A stretch of 64,000 nt of DNA from Palsa-851 sp035534435 (GTDB lineage: Bacteria; Chloroflexota; Dormibacteria; Aeolococcales; Aeolococcaceae), in the NCBI GenBank assembly GCA_035534435.1, contig DATLRX010000002.1, positions 1 to 64,000 of the forward strand. The letters are read 5' to 3'. Both the position numbers and the translations under genes were made by a program. The notes below the pieces were generated by a model. It did no database searches, was not told the origin of the DNA, and saw only the letters and a program-made list of their open reading frames with translations. Of the stretch, positions 33,620 through 42,228 are shown piece by piece (the stretch's first letter is position 1; every line of letters starts with the position of its first letter).

Positions 33620-35098
33620 ATGACGACGACGGTCAACGGCAACGTGCGCACATGCACGCAGTTCATCGGTGGCGAGTGGGTCGGCGCGTCCGACGACCGC
33701 ACCTTCGACGACATGGACCCGTATACGGGACAGACCGTCGCGCGCGTTGCCGCGGGCACGCGTGCCGACGCGAAGCGCGCGATCGACGCCGCGGCCGCCG
33801 CGTTCCCGGCGTGGTCCCAGACCCCGGCCGCCGTCCGGCAGGGCATCTTCCTGCGGGCTGCGGACATCCTCGAGTCCCGCCGCGACGAGGTCGTGGGCTG
33901 GCTGGCCCGCGAAACCGGCGCGAGCTTCGGGTTCGGCATGTTCCAGATGGGGTTCGTCCCCGGTCTCTTCCGTCAGGCGGCGGGCGCTGCGTACGCGCCG
34001 CTCGGCCAGATCCTTCCCACCGACATGCCGGGCGCGATGGCGATGGCCGTGCGCAAGCCCGTCGGCGTCGTCGGCGCGATCGCACCATGGAATGCCGCGC
34101 TGATCCTGTCGGCACGATCGATCGCCGCGCCGCTCGTGTTCGGGAACACCGTGGTGCTCAAGCCGTCCGAGGAGTCGCCCTACAGCGGCGGTCTGCTCTG
34201 GGGTGAGATCTTCGCCGAGGCAGGCCTTCCCGCCGGTGTCCTCAACGTCGTCACCCACGGTCCCGGTGAGGCGGGGCCGATCGGTGACGAGCTCGTCGAG
34301 AACCCCAGGGTCCGGCGCATCAACTTCACGGGATCGACGGCGACAGGACGGCGCATCGCCGAAGCCGCGGGTCGCAATCTCAAGCGTGTCGTGCTCGAGC
34401 TCGGCGGCCAGAACCCGTTGATCGTGCTCGACGATGCGGATCTCGACTATGCCGTCGACGCGGCCGCGTTCGGCGCCTTCCTCCACCAGGGACAGATCTG
34501 CATGTCGGCGCGGCGGATCATCGTCGAGCGGCCCATAGCCGACGCGTTCGTGGAGAAGCTGACCGCGAAGACCAAGGGCCTGAAGCTCGGTGACCCGAAG
34601 GAGATGGACACGATCATCGGGCCGCTCATCAATGCGTCAGCGCTTGCCACGGTGCAGCGGCGAGTCGATGCGGCCGCAGCGGCCGGAGCACGCGTGCTCA
34701 CGGGTGGCGGCACGACGGGAACCTGCTTCCAGGCAACGCTCGTCATGGACGTTCCCGCGGACTCGGAGCTGGCGAACACGGAGACGTTCGGACCCGTCGC
34801 GACCATCGAGGTGGTGAACAACGAGGACGAGGCGATCGCTCGTGCCAACGACACGTCGTACGGGCTTTCGTCGGGCATCATCACGAGCGATCCGGACCGC
34901 GGAATGGCGCTGGCGAACCGCATCGAGGCGGGCATCGTCCACGTCAACGATCAGCCGGTGCACGACGAGCCGCAGATGCCGTTCGGTGGCGTCAAGGACA
35001 GCGGGTGGGGTCGCTTCGGCGGCACCTTCGCCATGGACGAGTTCACCGAGCTGCGCTGGATCACGGTGCAGACAGGACGGCGACCATTCCCGTTCTAG
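33620..35098 (+). CDS. Aromatic aldehyde dehydrogenase (vanillin/benzaldehyde type)
   Basis: 492 residues from ATG 33620. ALDH motifs: APWNAALIL, NTVVLKPSEESP, catalytic Glu in LELGGQNP, catalytic Cys in HQGQICMSARR, and ETFGPVATIEV. The sequence style is like the vanillin/salicylaldehyde/benzaldehyde group. With pobA immediately downstream, oxidation of 4-hydroxybenzaldehyde to 4-hydroxybenzoate is the natural guess, using NAD(P)+. Not proven by sequence. Confidence 0.88.
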   Translation: MTTTVNGNVRTCTQFIGGEWVGASDDRTFDDMDPYTGQTVARVAAGTRADAKRAIDAAAAAFPAWSQTPAAVRQGIFLRAADILESRRDEVVGWLARETGASFGFGMFQMGFVPGLFRQAAGAAYAPLGQILPTDMPGAMAMAVRKPVGVVGAIAPWNAALILSARSIAAPLVFGNTVVLKPSEESPYSGGLLWGEIFAEAGLPAGVLNVVTHGPGEAGPIGDELVENPRVRRINFTGSTATGRRIAEAAGRNLKRVVLELGGQNPLIVLDDADLDYAVDAAAFGAFLHQGQICMSARRIIVERPIADAFVEKLTAKTKGLKLGDPKEMDTIIGPLINASALATVQRRVDAAAAAGARVLTGGGTTGTCFQATLVMDVPADSELANTETFGPVATIEVVNNEDEAIARANDTSYGLSSGIITSDPDRGMALANRIEAGIVHVNDQPVHDEPQMPFGGVKDSGWGRFGGTFAMDEFTELRWITVQTGRRPFPF

Positions 35099-36273
35099 CG
35101 ACCCAGGTCGGTATCGTCGGCGCAGGGCCGGCCGGGCTGATGCTGGCGCACCTGCTGCGCTTGCAGGGCATCAGCTCGGTCGTCCTCGAGTCGCGCTCGC
35201 GCGACTACATCGAGCACCGCGTGCGCGCAGGCGTGCTGGAGCAGGGCAGCGTCGACCTGCTCGAACGAACCGGCGCCGGCGAGCGGATGCGCCGCGAAGG
35301 GCTCGTGCACCACGGGATTCAACTGCGCTTCGCGGGCGGCGACCACCGGATCGATTTCGGCACGCTGACCGGTGGTCGCGGTATCACGGTGTACGGCCAG
35401 CAGGAGCTCGTGAAAGACCTGATCAGGTTGCGTCTCGAGGCGGGGGAGCAGATCCACTTCGAGGTCAGCAACGTCCGCCTGGACCGCATCGACGGCGAGC
35501 GTCCGCGCATCACGTTCGCCCATGACGGCGATGAGATGACGCTCGACTGTGACGTCATCGCCGGCTGCGACGGCTTTCACGGTGTCTCGCGGGCGACGAT
35601 TCCCGCCGGGGTGCTCACCGCGTACGAGCGTGAGTATCCGTTTGCGTGGCTGGGGATCCTCGCCACCGTCGCTCCATCGTCGGAGGAGTTGATCTACTGC
35701 TTTCACGATCGCGGGTTCGCGCTCCTGAGCATGCGCTCGCCGACCGTGAGCCGTCTCTATCTCCAGGTACCGGCCGACGAACGCATCGATGACTGGTCTG
35801 ACACGCGGATCTGGGCGGAGCTGCAGACCCGGTTCGCGCTGCCCGGCTGGACTCTGCGGGATGGCCCGATCACCGAGAAGGGGATCTCGGCGTTGCGCAG
35901 CTACGTGGTCGAGCCCATGCAGTACGGGCGTCTGTACCTCGCCGGGGATGCCGCGCACATCGTTCCGCCGACCGGTGCCAAGGGGATGAACCTCGCGTTG
36001 CGTGACGTCAGCGTGCTCGCGGACGCCCTCACCGCGTTCTATCGCAGCGGCGACACCACAGTCCTCGACGGGTACTCGACGCAGTGCCTGCGTCGCGTCT
36101 GGCGGGCACAGCACTTCTCGTGGTGGATGACGTCGATGCTGCACCGCTTCCCTGACAGCGACGCGTACCAGACTCAGCTGCAACTCGCCCAGCTTGCGTA
36201 CACGGTGAACTCGCGGGCGGCGGCGACCAGCCTCGCCGAGAACTATGTCGGCTACGAGTGGGGCTTGTCATGA
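35005..36273 (+). CDS. pobA: 4-hydroxybenzoate 3-monooxygenase, start codon unclear
   Basis: The conserved protein begins at about 35101 (TQVGIVGAGPAG) and runs to 36273, about 390 residues, the PobA length. GAGPAG, DGFHGVSRATIP and GDAAHIVPPTGAKGMN are flavin motifs. IYCFHDRGFALLSMRS and SRLYLQVP align with the PobA substrate pocket (Tyr, Ser, Arg, Arg, Tyr). The enzyme hydroxylates 4-hydroxybenzoate to protocatechuate with NAD(P)H and O2. No ordinary start is near the conserved N-terminus: the codon before ACC CAG GTC is GCG (35098-35100), one base from GTG, and it would overlap the TAG stop of the aldehyde dehydrogenase. The only standard in-frame start is GTG 35005, inside that gene. Confidence 0.9.
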   Translation: MGSLRRHLRHGRVHRAALDHGADRTATIPVLATQVGIVGAGPAGLMLAHLLRLQGISSVVLESRSRDYIEHRVRAGVLEQGSVDLLERTGAGERMRREGLVHHGIQLRFAGGDHRIDFGTLTGGRGITVYGQQELVKDLIRLRLEAGEQIHFEVSNVRLDRIDGERPRITFAHDGDEMTLDCDVIAGCDGFHGVSRATIPAGVLTAYEREYPFAWLGILATVAPSSEELIYCFHDRGFALLSMRSPTVSRLYLQVPADERIDDWSDTRIWAELQTRFALPGWTLRDGPITEKGISALRSYVVEPMQYGRLYLAGDAAHIVPPTGAKGMNLALRDVSVLADALTAFYRSGDTTVLDGYSTQCLRRVWRAQHFSWWMTSMLHRFPDSDAYQTQLQLAQLAYTVNSRAAATSLAENYVGYEWGLS

Positions 36274-37154
36274 CGGCATCCCGCGAGACCGGCAGCGAGC
36301 TGACCGCGCAGGCGATCGACAGCCTCGCCGGCTGTCCCGACCCGCGGCTCCGCGAGCTGCTCAGTGGTCTGATCCGCCACCTCCATCAGTTCGCCGTGGA
36401 AACGTCGCTGACCGAGGCGGAGTGGCTTGCGGGCGTTCACTTTCTCACCGCGGTGGGTCAGATCTCGAGCGACCGCCGGCAGGAGTTCATCCTCCTCTCG
36501 GACACACTCGGCCTGTCGATGCTGGTCGACCTGATCAACCACGGCGGCGGCAACGATGTGACCGAGTCCACCGTGCTCGGCCCGTTCTACGTCCCTGACT
36601 CCCCGTGGCGCGCCAACGGTGATGCGATCACCGGCGACCTCGGACCAACTCCACTCCTGGTCAGCGGTCACGTCCGCGAGGTGACCGGTCACGCGATTCC
36701 GGGAGCCGTCGTCGACGTCTGGCAGAACGCGGCGAACCGCCTCTACGCCGTGCAGGACGAGCATCAGGCACCCGACAACCTGCGCGGTCGCTTTCGCGCA
36801 GGACCCGACGGCGCATTCGCGTTCCGGACCGTGCGACCCGTCGACTACCCGATCCCCGACGACGGGCCGGTCGGGCGCATGCTCGCGGCGACCGGCCGGC
36901 ATCCGTGGCGTCCGGCGCACGTGCACCTGATCGTGTCCGCGGAGGGCCATGAGCGTGTCACCACGCACATCTTCGACGCGCAGAGCGCGTACCTCGGCTC
37001 CGACGTGGTCTTCGGCGTCAAGCCCTCACTGGTGCGCACGTTCACCGAACACGACCCGGCGGTCGAGACCTCGCCTCCCGGCATCACCGGGCGCTGGCTG
37101 ACCGTCGACGTTGACGTTGTCCTGCGGTCGAGCGCGGAGGAGTCGCGAGGCTAG
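36270..37154 (+). CDS. Intradiol ring-cleavage dioxygenase (hydroxyquinol/catechol 1,2-dioxygenase type)
   Basis: 294 residues from ATG 36270, overlapping the pobA stop. The N-terminal helical dimerisation domain of catechol-type enzymes (1 to about 95) is followed by the beta-sandwich. The Fe(III) ligands are visible as Tyr159 (WQNAANRLYAVQ), Tyr193 (YPIPDDGP), His217 and His219 (RPAHVHL). The closing SDVVFGVKPSLVRTF resembles hydroxyquinol dioxygenases. It would cleave hydroxyquinol to maleylacetate or catechol to muconate. No maleylacetate reductase is in the window. It is the only intact intradiol enzyme here, since pcaH is disrupted. Confidence 0.88.
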   Translation: MTASRETGSELTAQAIDSLAGCPDPRLRELLSGLIRHLHQFAVETSLTEAEWLAGVHFLTAVGQISSDRRQEFILLSDTLGLSMLVDLINHGGGNDVTESTVLGPFYVPDSPWRANGDAITGDLGPTPLLVSGHVREVTGHAIPGAVVDVWQNAANRLYAVQDEHQAPDNLRGRFRAGPDGAFAFRTVRPVDYPIPDDGPVGRMLAATGRHPWRPAHVHLIVSAEGHERVTTHIFDAQSAYLGSDVVFGVKPSLVRTFTEHDPAVETSPPGITGRWLTVDVDVVLRSSAEESRG

Positions 37155-37915
37155 CCGGTCGCCGGCTCGGATGACTCCATCTGCTCCTGCAGCCGCCGCA
37201 TGCCGCGGAGCCAGCGCTCCGTGTCGCCGGTCTTCCGCTCCATCCACGTCTGCGCGATCGGATCGGAGAGGACGAGAAACCGCTCCGCGCGAAGAGCGTC
37301 GACCACGGAGGCGGCCACGTCCTCCGGCTCCTTGATCGGGCCGGCGACCATGGCCGCGAACGCGGGATCGGCCTCCTCGAACATCGGCGTGCGCACCCCG
37401 AGCGGCGCCACCAGCGTCACGCGGATGCCGCGGTGGTGGTATGTGATCGAGAGCCACTCCGCAAGCCCGACGACGGCATGTTTCGTCGTCGCGTACGTGA
37501 CGTTGCCGTGGCTCGTCAGGATGCCGGCCATCGACGCCGTGTGCACGAGGTAGCCGCTCCCGCGCGCGAGCATGCCCGGCAACACGGCCCGCACGGCATG
37601 CACGTGCGCCATCACGTTGATCGCCCACTGATCGTTCCACACCGCGGTCGGCGTCGTGAGGATGTCGGCGCCGGTCGCGACCCCCGCGTTGCTGAAGAAG
37701 ATGTCGATGGGACCGAGGCGCGATTCCACGTCCGCGACCATCGCTCCCACCGCCGCCTCGTCACTGACGTCGCACGTCAGCGCGATGCCGTCGATCTCCG
37801 AGGCGACGGCCTCACATCCTTCGCGGTTCCGATCGACCACTGCGACATGCGCGCCCGCGGCGGCGAACGCGCGGCAGGAGGAGGCGCCGATGCCGCTCGC
37901 GCCGCCGGTGATCAC
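37151..37915 (-). CDS. Short-chain dehydrogenase/reductase
   Basis: 254 residues from GTG 37915, which cuts into the first beta strand; the frame upstream encodes the normal ELTGKVAV before ITGGASGIG. CTG 37933 would give a normal N-terminus. An ATG at 37944 would do so only with one extra base (it reads ATG CCA TCG AAC TGA instead of ATG GCC ATC GAA CTG). Motifs: TGGASGIG cofactor loop, SNAG, catalytic Ser in TASMAG, YATTK. NAD(P)-dependent oxidation of an alcohol; substrate unknown. Convergent with the dioxygenase by four bases. Confidence 0.87.
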   Translation of the reverse strand: MITGGASGIGASSCRAFAAAGAHVAVVDRNREGCEAVASEIDGIALTCDVSDEAAVGAMVADVESRLGPIDIFFSNAGVATGADILTTPTAVWNDQWAINVMAHVHAVRAVLPGMLARGSGYLVHTASMAGILTSHGNVTYATTKHAVVGLAEWLSITYHHRGIRVTLVAPLGVRTPMFEEADPAFAAMVAGPIKEPEDVAASVVDALRAERFLVLSDPIAQTWMERKTGDTERWLRGMRRLQEQMESSEPATG

Positions 37916-37951
37916 CGCGACCTTGCCCGTCAGTTCGATGGCATGGTCACC

Positions 37952-38722
37952 TCAGTGCCGGACTTCCTCGGGCGTCTCGTACCAGCGAAGGCGCTCGCCG
38001 ACACGGCTGCGCAGCCGCCAGGCTCGCGACTTCGGCGCGTCGTCGACCGCCTGCAGCAGGACGCGGACCTGGTCGCCCACGCCGTGGGCCGCGTCCGGCA
38101 CCTGGTCCTGCGACGAGAGCTCGGCGACCTTGCGCGCGTTTCGCTCGAACGTGTGGCAGAAGCCCCAGTCCTTGCCGAGCACGGATCGCAGCCTGGGCAG
38201 GCTCACGCCGTCGGTGTCGGAGTCGTCCTCACTCAGCGGATGGTCGGCGAGGAGACAGGCCGCGTCACCGAGATCCTTTCGGTTGATCTCCCACACCTGC
38301 AATTTGCTGAGCAGCAGGTCCGCGAGCGGGACGGTCAGCGCCGGTCTGTCGAGGCGGCCGCGAAAGTCGAGCTTGTGCGACATCACCAGCTCATCGATGA
38401 CGACGTCGATCGACCAGCGTCCCGCCGGCTCCTGGTAGTACAGGCGTGTCGCTCCGTGCAGGCCGTTGAAGAACTGATCGGGCAGGTATCCCTGGGTCAC
38501 CAGCAGTGCCTTGAATTTCGTCGTGGCGGCAGAGGCGACGACGAAGTCCATGTCGTCGTATGACCTGGCGAACGGGCCCGTATGCGAGCTCGGACACCGT
38601 GCCCAGATCGCCAGTCCGCCGATCAACCGCCCGGGAACTGCGAGGTCGATACAGGCAGTCGCGAGGCGGAGCGCCTCATCGCGAATGTCCGCGACGATCG
38701 TCGATTCGGCCTCGGACGTCAT
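37952..38722 (-). CDS. Nucleotidyltransferase-fold protein (AbiEii/MNT-like), function unknown
   Basis: 256 residues. GRLIGGLAIWARCP followed by ARSYDDMDFVV looks like the Gly-Gly and DxD metal-binding part of nucleotidyltransferases of the AbiEii or aminoglycoside-nucleotidyltransferase style; IDVVIDELVMSHKLDF supplies a third acidic strand. The C-terminal third is basic and unassigned. No antitoxin-like gene is adjacent, so a toxin-antitoxin role is not supported. It may modify a small molecule or RNA end. Confidence 0.6.
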   Translation of the reverse strand: MTSEAESTIVADIRDEALRLATACIDLAVPGRLIGGLAIWARCPSSHTGPFARSYDDMDFVVASAATTKFKALLVTQGYLPDQFFNGLHGATRLYYQEPAGRWSIDVVIDELVMSHKLDFRGRLDRPALTVPLADLLLSKLQVWEINRKDLGDAACLLADHPLSEDDSDTDGVSLPRLRSVLGKDWGFCHTFERNARKVAELSSQDQVPDAAHGVGDQVRVLLQAVDDAPKSRAWRLRSRVGERLRWYETPEEVRH

Positions 38723-38751
38723 CGAACTCCGCTCACCATGCGGACATGGTA

Positions 38752-38781
38752 AGGGCGGCCGGTGCCCTCACCGGCCGCCCT
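38752..38781 (-). terminator. Strong GC hairpin downstream of the APC permease gene
   Basis: AGGGCGGCCGG and CCGGCCGCCCT form a perfect 11-base-pair stem with an 8-base loop, 21 bases after the permease stop in its direction of transcription. There is no U-run, as is common in high-GC genomes, so it may stop or pause transcription or stabilise the mRNA end. Confidence 0.55.
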
Positions 38782-38802
38782 CCCAGCCACGGGGGACGTG
38801 GG

Positions 38803-40422
38803 TCACTCCGGCGGGAGCTCCTTGTACACGAATTTGATGTTGACGCCCTGGCTCGAGCGGATGGCGCTCGGGATGTAATAGAGCAGCATGCCGCCGACGA
38901 TCAGGCCGGCAAGCCACGCTGGAATCCACCACCAGTCGTCGCGGTTCCCGTTCATGACCGAGAGCGGGTTGATGAACGAGATGGCGATGATCCCGACGAA
39001 CTCCGCGATCGACAGGCCCCCAACGATGTAGAGCAGTGGAACACCGAGGAATTTGACGTTCGCGGGCGAACCTTGATACAGGTCGGGCCGGCGGACCGGC
39101 AGGGCAACAGCCGCGACGCCGACGATGATCACCGCCAGCGCGCCGGCGAGCACGATAAGCCCGAGCACCAGCTGGAACTGGTTCCCGAACACGCTCCAGA
39201 CAACCAGTCCCGCGATGATCACGTTGGTGACGAGGATCGCGTTGACGGGGGAATGGGTCCGTTCGTTGACGTTGGCCAGGCCCTCCGGCATGAGGCGGTC
39301 GAACGACCATGCGAAGAACGATCGGATCGGCATGAACGTGTTCGCGATCATCGAGGGCAGCGACCAGAACAGGAACGACCCCATGATGATGATGGTGAGG
39401 ATCGGCGTGTTGAACACCAGCGCGGCGAGGAACGGGTAGAACGGACCCGATGGGATCGCGTATGCCGAGCTTGCGGCGTTGAGCGCGTACACGAAGTCGT
39501 ATCCCGCGACCTTGAAGAGCAGCAGCACACCGATGACGAGCAGGACCGTGTCCCACCCGAGCGCCCCGAACATCACCGACAGCTGACGGCGGCGGTTCGA
39601 TGCGCTCTTCAACTCACCGGACATGTACACCGACCAGAAGTTCCACATCATGAACCCCTGGATCGAGAACAGCGTCGGCAACGTCGCGCTCGCGTTCCAG
39701 AAGTTGGGCGCTGCCGAAGCCGCCCCAGGGACTCCATGGATCACGGCCGCCACGTTGCCACCACCGAAGCTCTTGTTCAGCGCGTCGAAGTGGGAGAAGA
39801 AGTCCGTCTGACTGCCGACGAGCAGCACCAGGAACGCCACAAGCGTACCGGCCATCGCGATGATGAACGAGTAGTTCTGCCAGCGGAAGGTGGCTTTCGT
39901 GCCGCTGATGAGGATGAGCGTCTGCAGGGCGACCATGAACAGTGACGCGCCGACAATCCACCATTGATCCGTCTGGAAGGCGTTCCCCCAGTCAACCAGT
40001 TGGTGGTTGCTGAAGATCGCGCCGAGCGTCACGAGCACCGGCCCGAGCGCGAGCACCGAGAAGAACTTTGCGAAGAAGGCGGCTCCCAGGAGACCGCCCA
40101 TGATCATGCAGAGGTTGGAGATCAAGGCGAGCGGGGGCGAGAGGACTCGACTGACCCAGACGTAATCGCCGCCAACTCTCGGCATGCTCGCGCCGAGCAG
40201 GGCGAACATGATCAGGACGGGAATGTTGATCAGCGCGACGAGAATCAGGACTCCCACAACGTCGGCGCCGGGGAACGCGACGAGGGCGAAGAAGATCGAA
40301 TACGCAATTGTCGAGCCGACCGGCGCGGAGATGACGGCGTTGAAGATCGTGGCATCGACGGCCGACGCCGAACGCACGAGCCCCGTGCTGTTGCGCACGA
40401 ACAGCCTGCTTGCGGTTGCCAT
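38803..40422 (-). CDS. APC superfamily amino acid/amine permease
   Basis: 539 residues from ATG 40422; the longer frame upstream runs into the regulatory gap. About 12-13 hydrophobic helices, with RSASAVDATIFNAV at the start and GASMPRVGGDYVWVSRVL as the APC-like first motif. The family imports amino acids, amines or related compounds by proton symport or exchange. It diverges from the DeoR-led operon, sharing a 171-base gap with a long inverted repeat, so it may import that operon's substrate. Confidence 0.88.
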   Translation of the reverse strand: MATASRLFVRNSTGLVRSASAVDATIFNAVISAPVGSTIAYSIFFALVAFPGADVVGVLILVALINIPVLIMFALLGASMPRVGGDYVWVSRVLSPPLALISNLCMIMGGLLGAAFFAKFFSVLALGPVLVTLGAIFSNHQLVDWGNAFQTDQWWIVGASLFMVALQTLILISGTKATFRWQNYSFIIAMAGTLVAFLVLLVGSQTDFFSHFDALNKSFGGGNVAAVIHGVPGAASAAPNFWNASATLPTLFSIQGFMMWNFWSVYMSGELKSASNRRRQLSVMFGALGWDTVLLVIGVLLLFKVAGYDFVYALNAASSAYAIPSGPFYPFLAALVFNTPILTIIIMGSFLFWSLPSMIANTFMPIRSFFAWSFDRLMPEGLANVNERTHSPVNAILVTNVIIAGLVVWSVFGNQFQLVLGLIVLAGALAVIIVGVAAVALPVRRPDLYQGSPANVKFLGVPLLYIVGGLSIAEFVGIIAISFINPLSVMNGNRDDWWWIPAWLAGLIVGGMLLYYIPSAIRSSQGVNIKFVYKELPPE

Positions 40423-40453
40423 GGCGACCCTCCGGCGGCTGTACCGCCCCCAA

Positions 40454-40512
40454 CTTGACACACGCGTCGAAAGCAGGCAGAGTTGAACACAATCGAACAT
40501 CAGTGTCAAGTA
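40454..40512. promoter_or_regulatory. 9-base inverted repeat in the permease/DeoR gap, candidate operator pair
   Basis: ACTTGACAC (40454-40462) and GTGTCAAGT (40504-40512) are perfect inverted copies 41 bases apart. Each contains TTGACA, the ideal -35 box, one facing right and one facing left, so binding could occlude both divergent promoters. The -10 boxes at 17-base spacing are weak. The adjacent DeoR-family regulator is the likely ligand. Confidence 0.5.
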
Positions 40513-40593
40513 GGGCTTGCACACGGAGGGACACCCTCCCGATCAAGACCTCACAAGCGCAGCAGGACCTGACAGAGGCGAGGAGATGCGCAC

Positions 40594-41415
40594 GTGTTAG
40601 CGGTGGAACGACGCCTGAAGGTGCTCGAGCGGGTCGCCGAGGACCAGGCCATCGAGGTCAGCACGCTGGCGCGGGACTTCCAGGTCTCGGAGATGACCAT
40701 CCGACGCGATCTCCGTCGCCTCGAGCGCGACGGCTTCGTGCGCCGCACATACGGGGGAGCGACGACTCACCTCGTGCGCACGTTCGAGGTCGGCGCCAAC
40801 GCTCGCACGCTGCGCCATGCGAAGGAGAAACGGCTGATCGCGCGCGGCGCGGCTGAACTCACGGTCGGCGTGCGCTCGATGTTCCTCGGGATCGGCACCA
40901 CGGTCGAACATTTCGCGCGCCTTCTGCCTGCGCGCGAGGATCTGATGGTCATCACGCCGTCGCTCGCGGTGGCGAGCCTGCTCGGAACGCGGAACGTTCG
41001 GGTGATCATCGCCGGCGGTCTCGTCCGTCAGGACGAGCTGACGTGCATCGGCGCGTCCGCTGTCGAGGCGGTGCGGCGCTACAACACCGACACGGCCGTG
41101 ATCGGAGCGGCCGGTCTTTCCGCGAAGCGCGGGGTGACCGAGCTCGACGACCGTGATGCCGACGTGATCAGGGGCGGCCTCGAGCGGACCGAGCGGATCA
41201 TCGTCATCGCCGACGGATCGAAGTTCGGCAGCGTCGCGATGAGCACGGTGGTCCCGCTCGAGGAGGTATCCGTGATCGTCACCGATGCCTCGGCAGATGC
41301 CGCTGAGGTCGAGAGGATCGAGAGCGCCGGATGCGAGGTCGTCGTCGCCACGGCGGAAACCGCGACGTCGCGCGCGTCGCGAAACGACGTATCGGAAGTC
41401 CGAGGATCCTCGTGA
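40594..41415 (+). CDS. DeoR-family transcriptional regulator
   Basis: 273 residues from GTG 40594, with AGGCGAGGAG just upstream. The N-terminal winged helix (RLKVLERVAEDQAIEVSTLA, SEMTIRRDLRRLERDG, RRTYGGA) is followed by the sugar-phosphate isomerase-like sensor domain (IGIGTTVEHFA, VIIAGGLVRQDELTCIG, IADGSKFG). DeoR proteins usually sense a phosphorylated sugar. It leads a seven- or eight-gene operon and overlaps the first BtpA-family gene by four bases. A phosphorylated product of the FGGY kinase is a natural inducer candidate. Confidence 0.92.
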   Translation: MLAVERRLKVLERVAEDQAIEVSTLARDFQVSEMTIRRDLRRLERDGFVRRTYGGATTHLVRTFEVGANARTLRHAKEKRLIARGAAELTVGVRSMFLGIGTTVEHFARLLPAREDLMVITPSLAVASLLGTRNVRVIIAGGLVRQDELTCIGASAVEAVRRYNTDTAVIGAAGLSAKRGVTELDDRDADVIRGGLERTERIIVIADGSKFGSVAMSTVVPLEEVSVIVTDASADAAEVERIESAGCEVVVATAETATSRASRNDVSEVRGSS

Positions 41416-42227
41416 GCCTTCTGCATCGCCTCTTCGGCGTCGACAAGCCGATCATCGCGATGCTCCATCTCCCGGCGATGCCGGGCCGGCCGCGCCACGA
41501 TCAAGCCGCCGGCATGGGTCACCTCGTGGACACCATTGGTCGCGATGTCGGCGCGCTGCAGCAGGCAGGCGTCGATGGCTTCCTGTTCTGCAACGAGGCT
41601 GATCTCCCCTACCAGATCGGCGTCGGGCCCGAGATCGTGGCCGGCATGGCGGCGGTGATCGGTCAGGTGCGCTCGACGCTCAGGCTGCCGTTCGGCGTCA
41701 ACCTCGTCTGGGACCCGGTCGCGAGCCTCGCGGTCGCGCGCGCGACCGGTGCCACCTTCGTGCGCGAGGTGTTCGCCGGCGTCTTCGAGAGCGACCTCGG
41801 GCTCATGCACCCCGACTTCGGCGCCATCGCCGCCTATCGCGAGCAGATCGGCGCGGGATCGGTCGCGCTGTTCACCAACATCACCCCCGAGTTCGCCAGC
41901 ACGGTCGGCACGCGCTCGGTCGCGCAACGGGCACGCAGCGCGGCCCACCTGGGTGTCGACGCGATCCTCATCAGCGGCCAGATCACCGGGACATCCACCA
42001 GCGTTCGCGAGCTGCTCGAGGCCAGGACGGCGGTACCGGACATGCCGGTGCTCGCCAACACCGGTGTCCGCGAGGACACGGTCGACGAGATGCTGGCAAT
42101 CGCGGACGGCGTCCTCGTGGGGACGAGCCTGAAGCGCGACGGTGTGACCTGGAACGACGTCGACCCGGAGCGGGCCGACCGGTTCATGGCGGCGGTGCAG
42201 CGCGTGCGCGGCGCGGTTCTAGTCTGA
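41412..42227 (+). CDS. BtpA/SgcQ-family TIM-barrel protein, copy 1
   Basis: 271 residues from GTG 41412 (GTGA overlap with deoR). KPIIAMLHLPAMPGRPRH, LFCNEADLPYQIGVGPE, FGVNLVWDPVASLAVARATG, FVREVFAGVFESDLG and ADGVLVGTSLKRDG are BtpA-family (PF03437) landmarks. BtpA is linked to photosystem I stability in cyanobacteria and SgcQ lies in a sugar operon of E. coli, but the reaction is unknown. A close paralogue of the same length lies five genes downstream. Carboxylate-rich barrel mouth and phosphate-like loops suggest a sugar-phosphate enzyme; inference. Confidence 0.85.
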   Translation: MSLLHRLFGVDKPIIAMLHLPAMPGRPRHDQAAGMGHLVDTIGRDVGALQQAGVDGFLFCNEADLPYQIGVGPEIVAGMAAVIGQVRSTLRLPFGVNLVWDPVASLAVARATGATFVREVFAGVFESDLGLMHPDFGAIAAYREQIGAGSVALFTNITPEFASTVGTRSVAQRARSAAHLGVDAILISGQITGTSTSVRELLEARTAVPDMPVLANTGVREDTVDEMLAIADGVLVGTSLKRDGVTWNDVDPERADRFMAAVQRVRGAVLV

Positions 42228-42228
42228 G

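Noticed and set aside
37952..38722. Toxin-antitoxin module of AbiEii type
   Set aside because: No AbiEi-like or other small antitoxin gene lies beside it; neighbours are an SDR and a permease.
38560..39945. 461-codon plus-strand open frame opposite the APC permease
   Set aside because: Highly charged (His/Asp/Glu/Arg/Gln) shadow of a membrane protein gene; the minus strand encodes a normal multi-helix permease.
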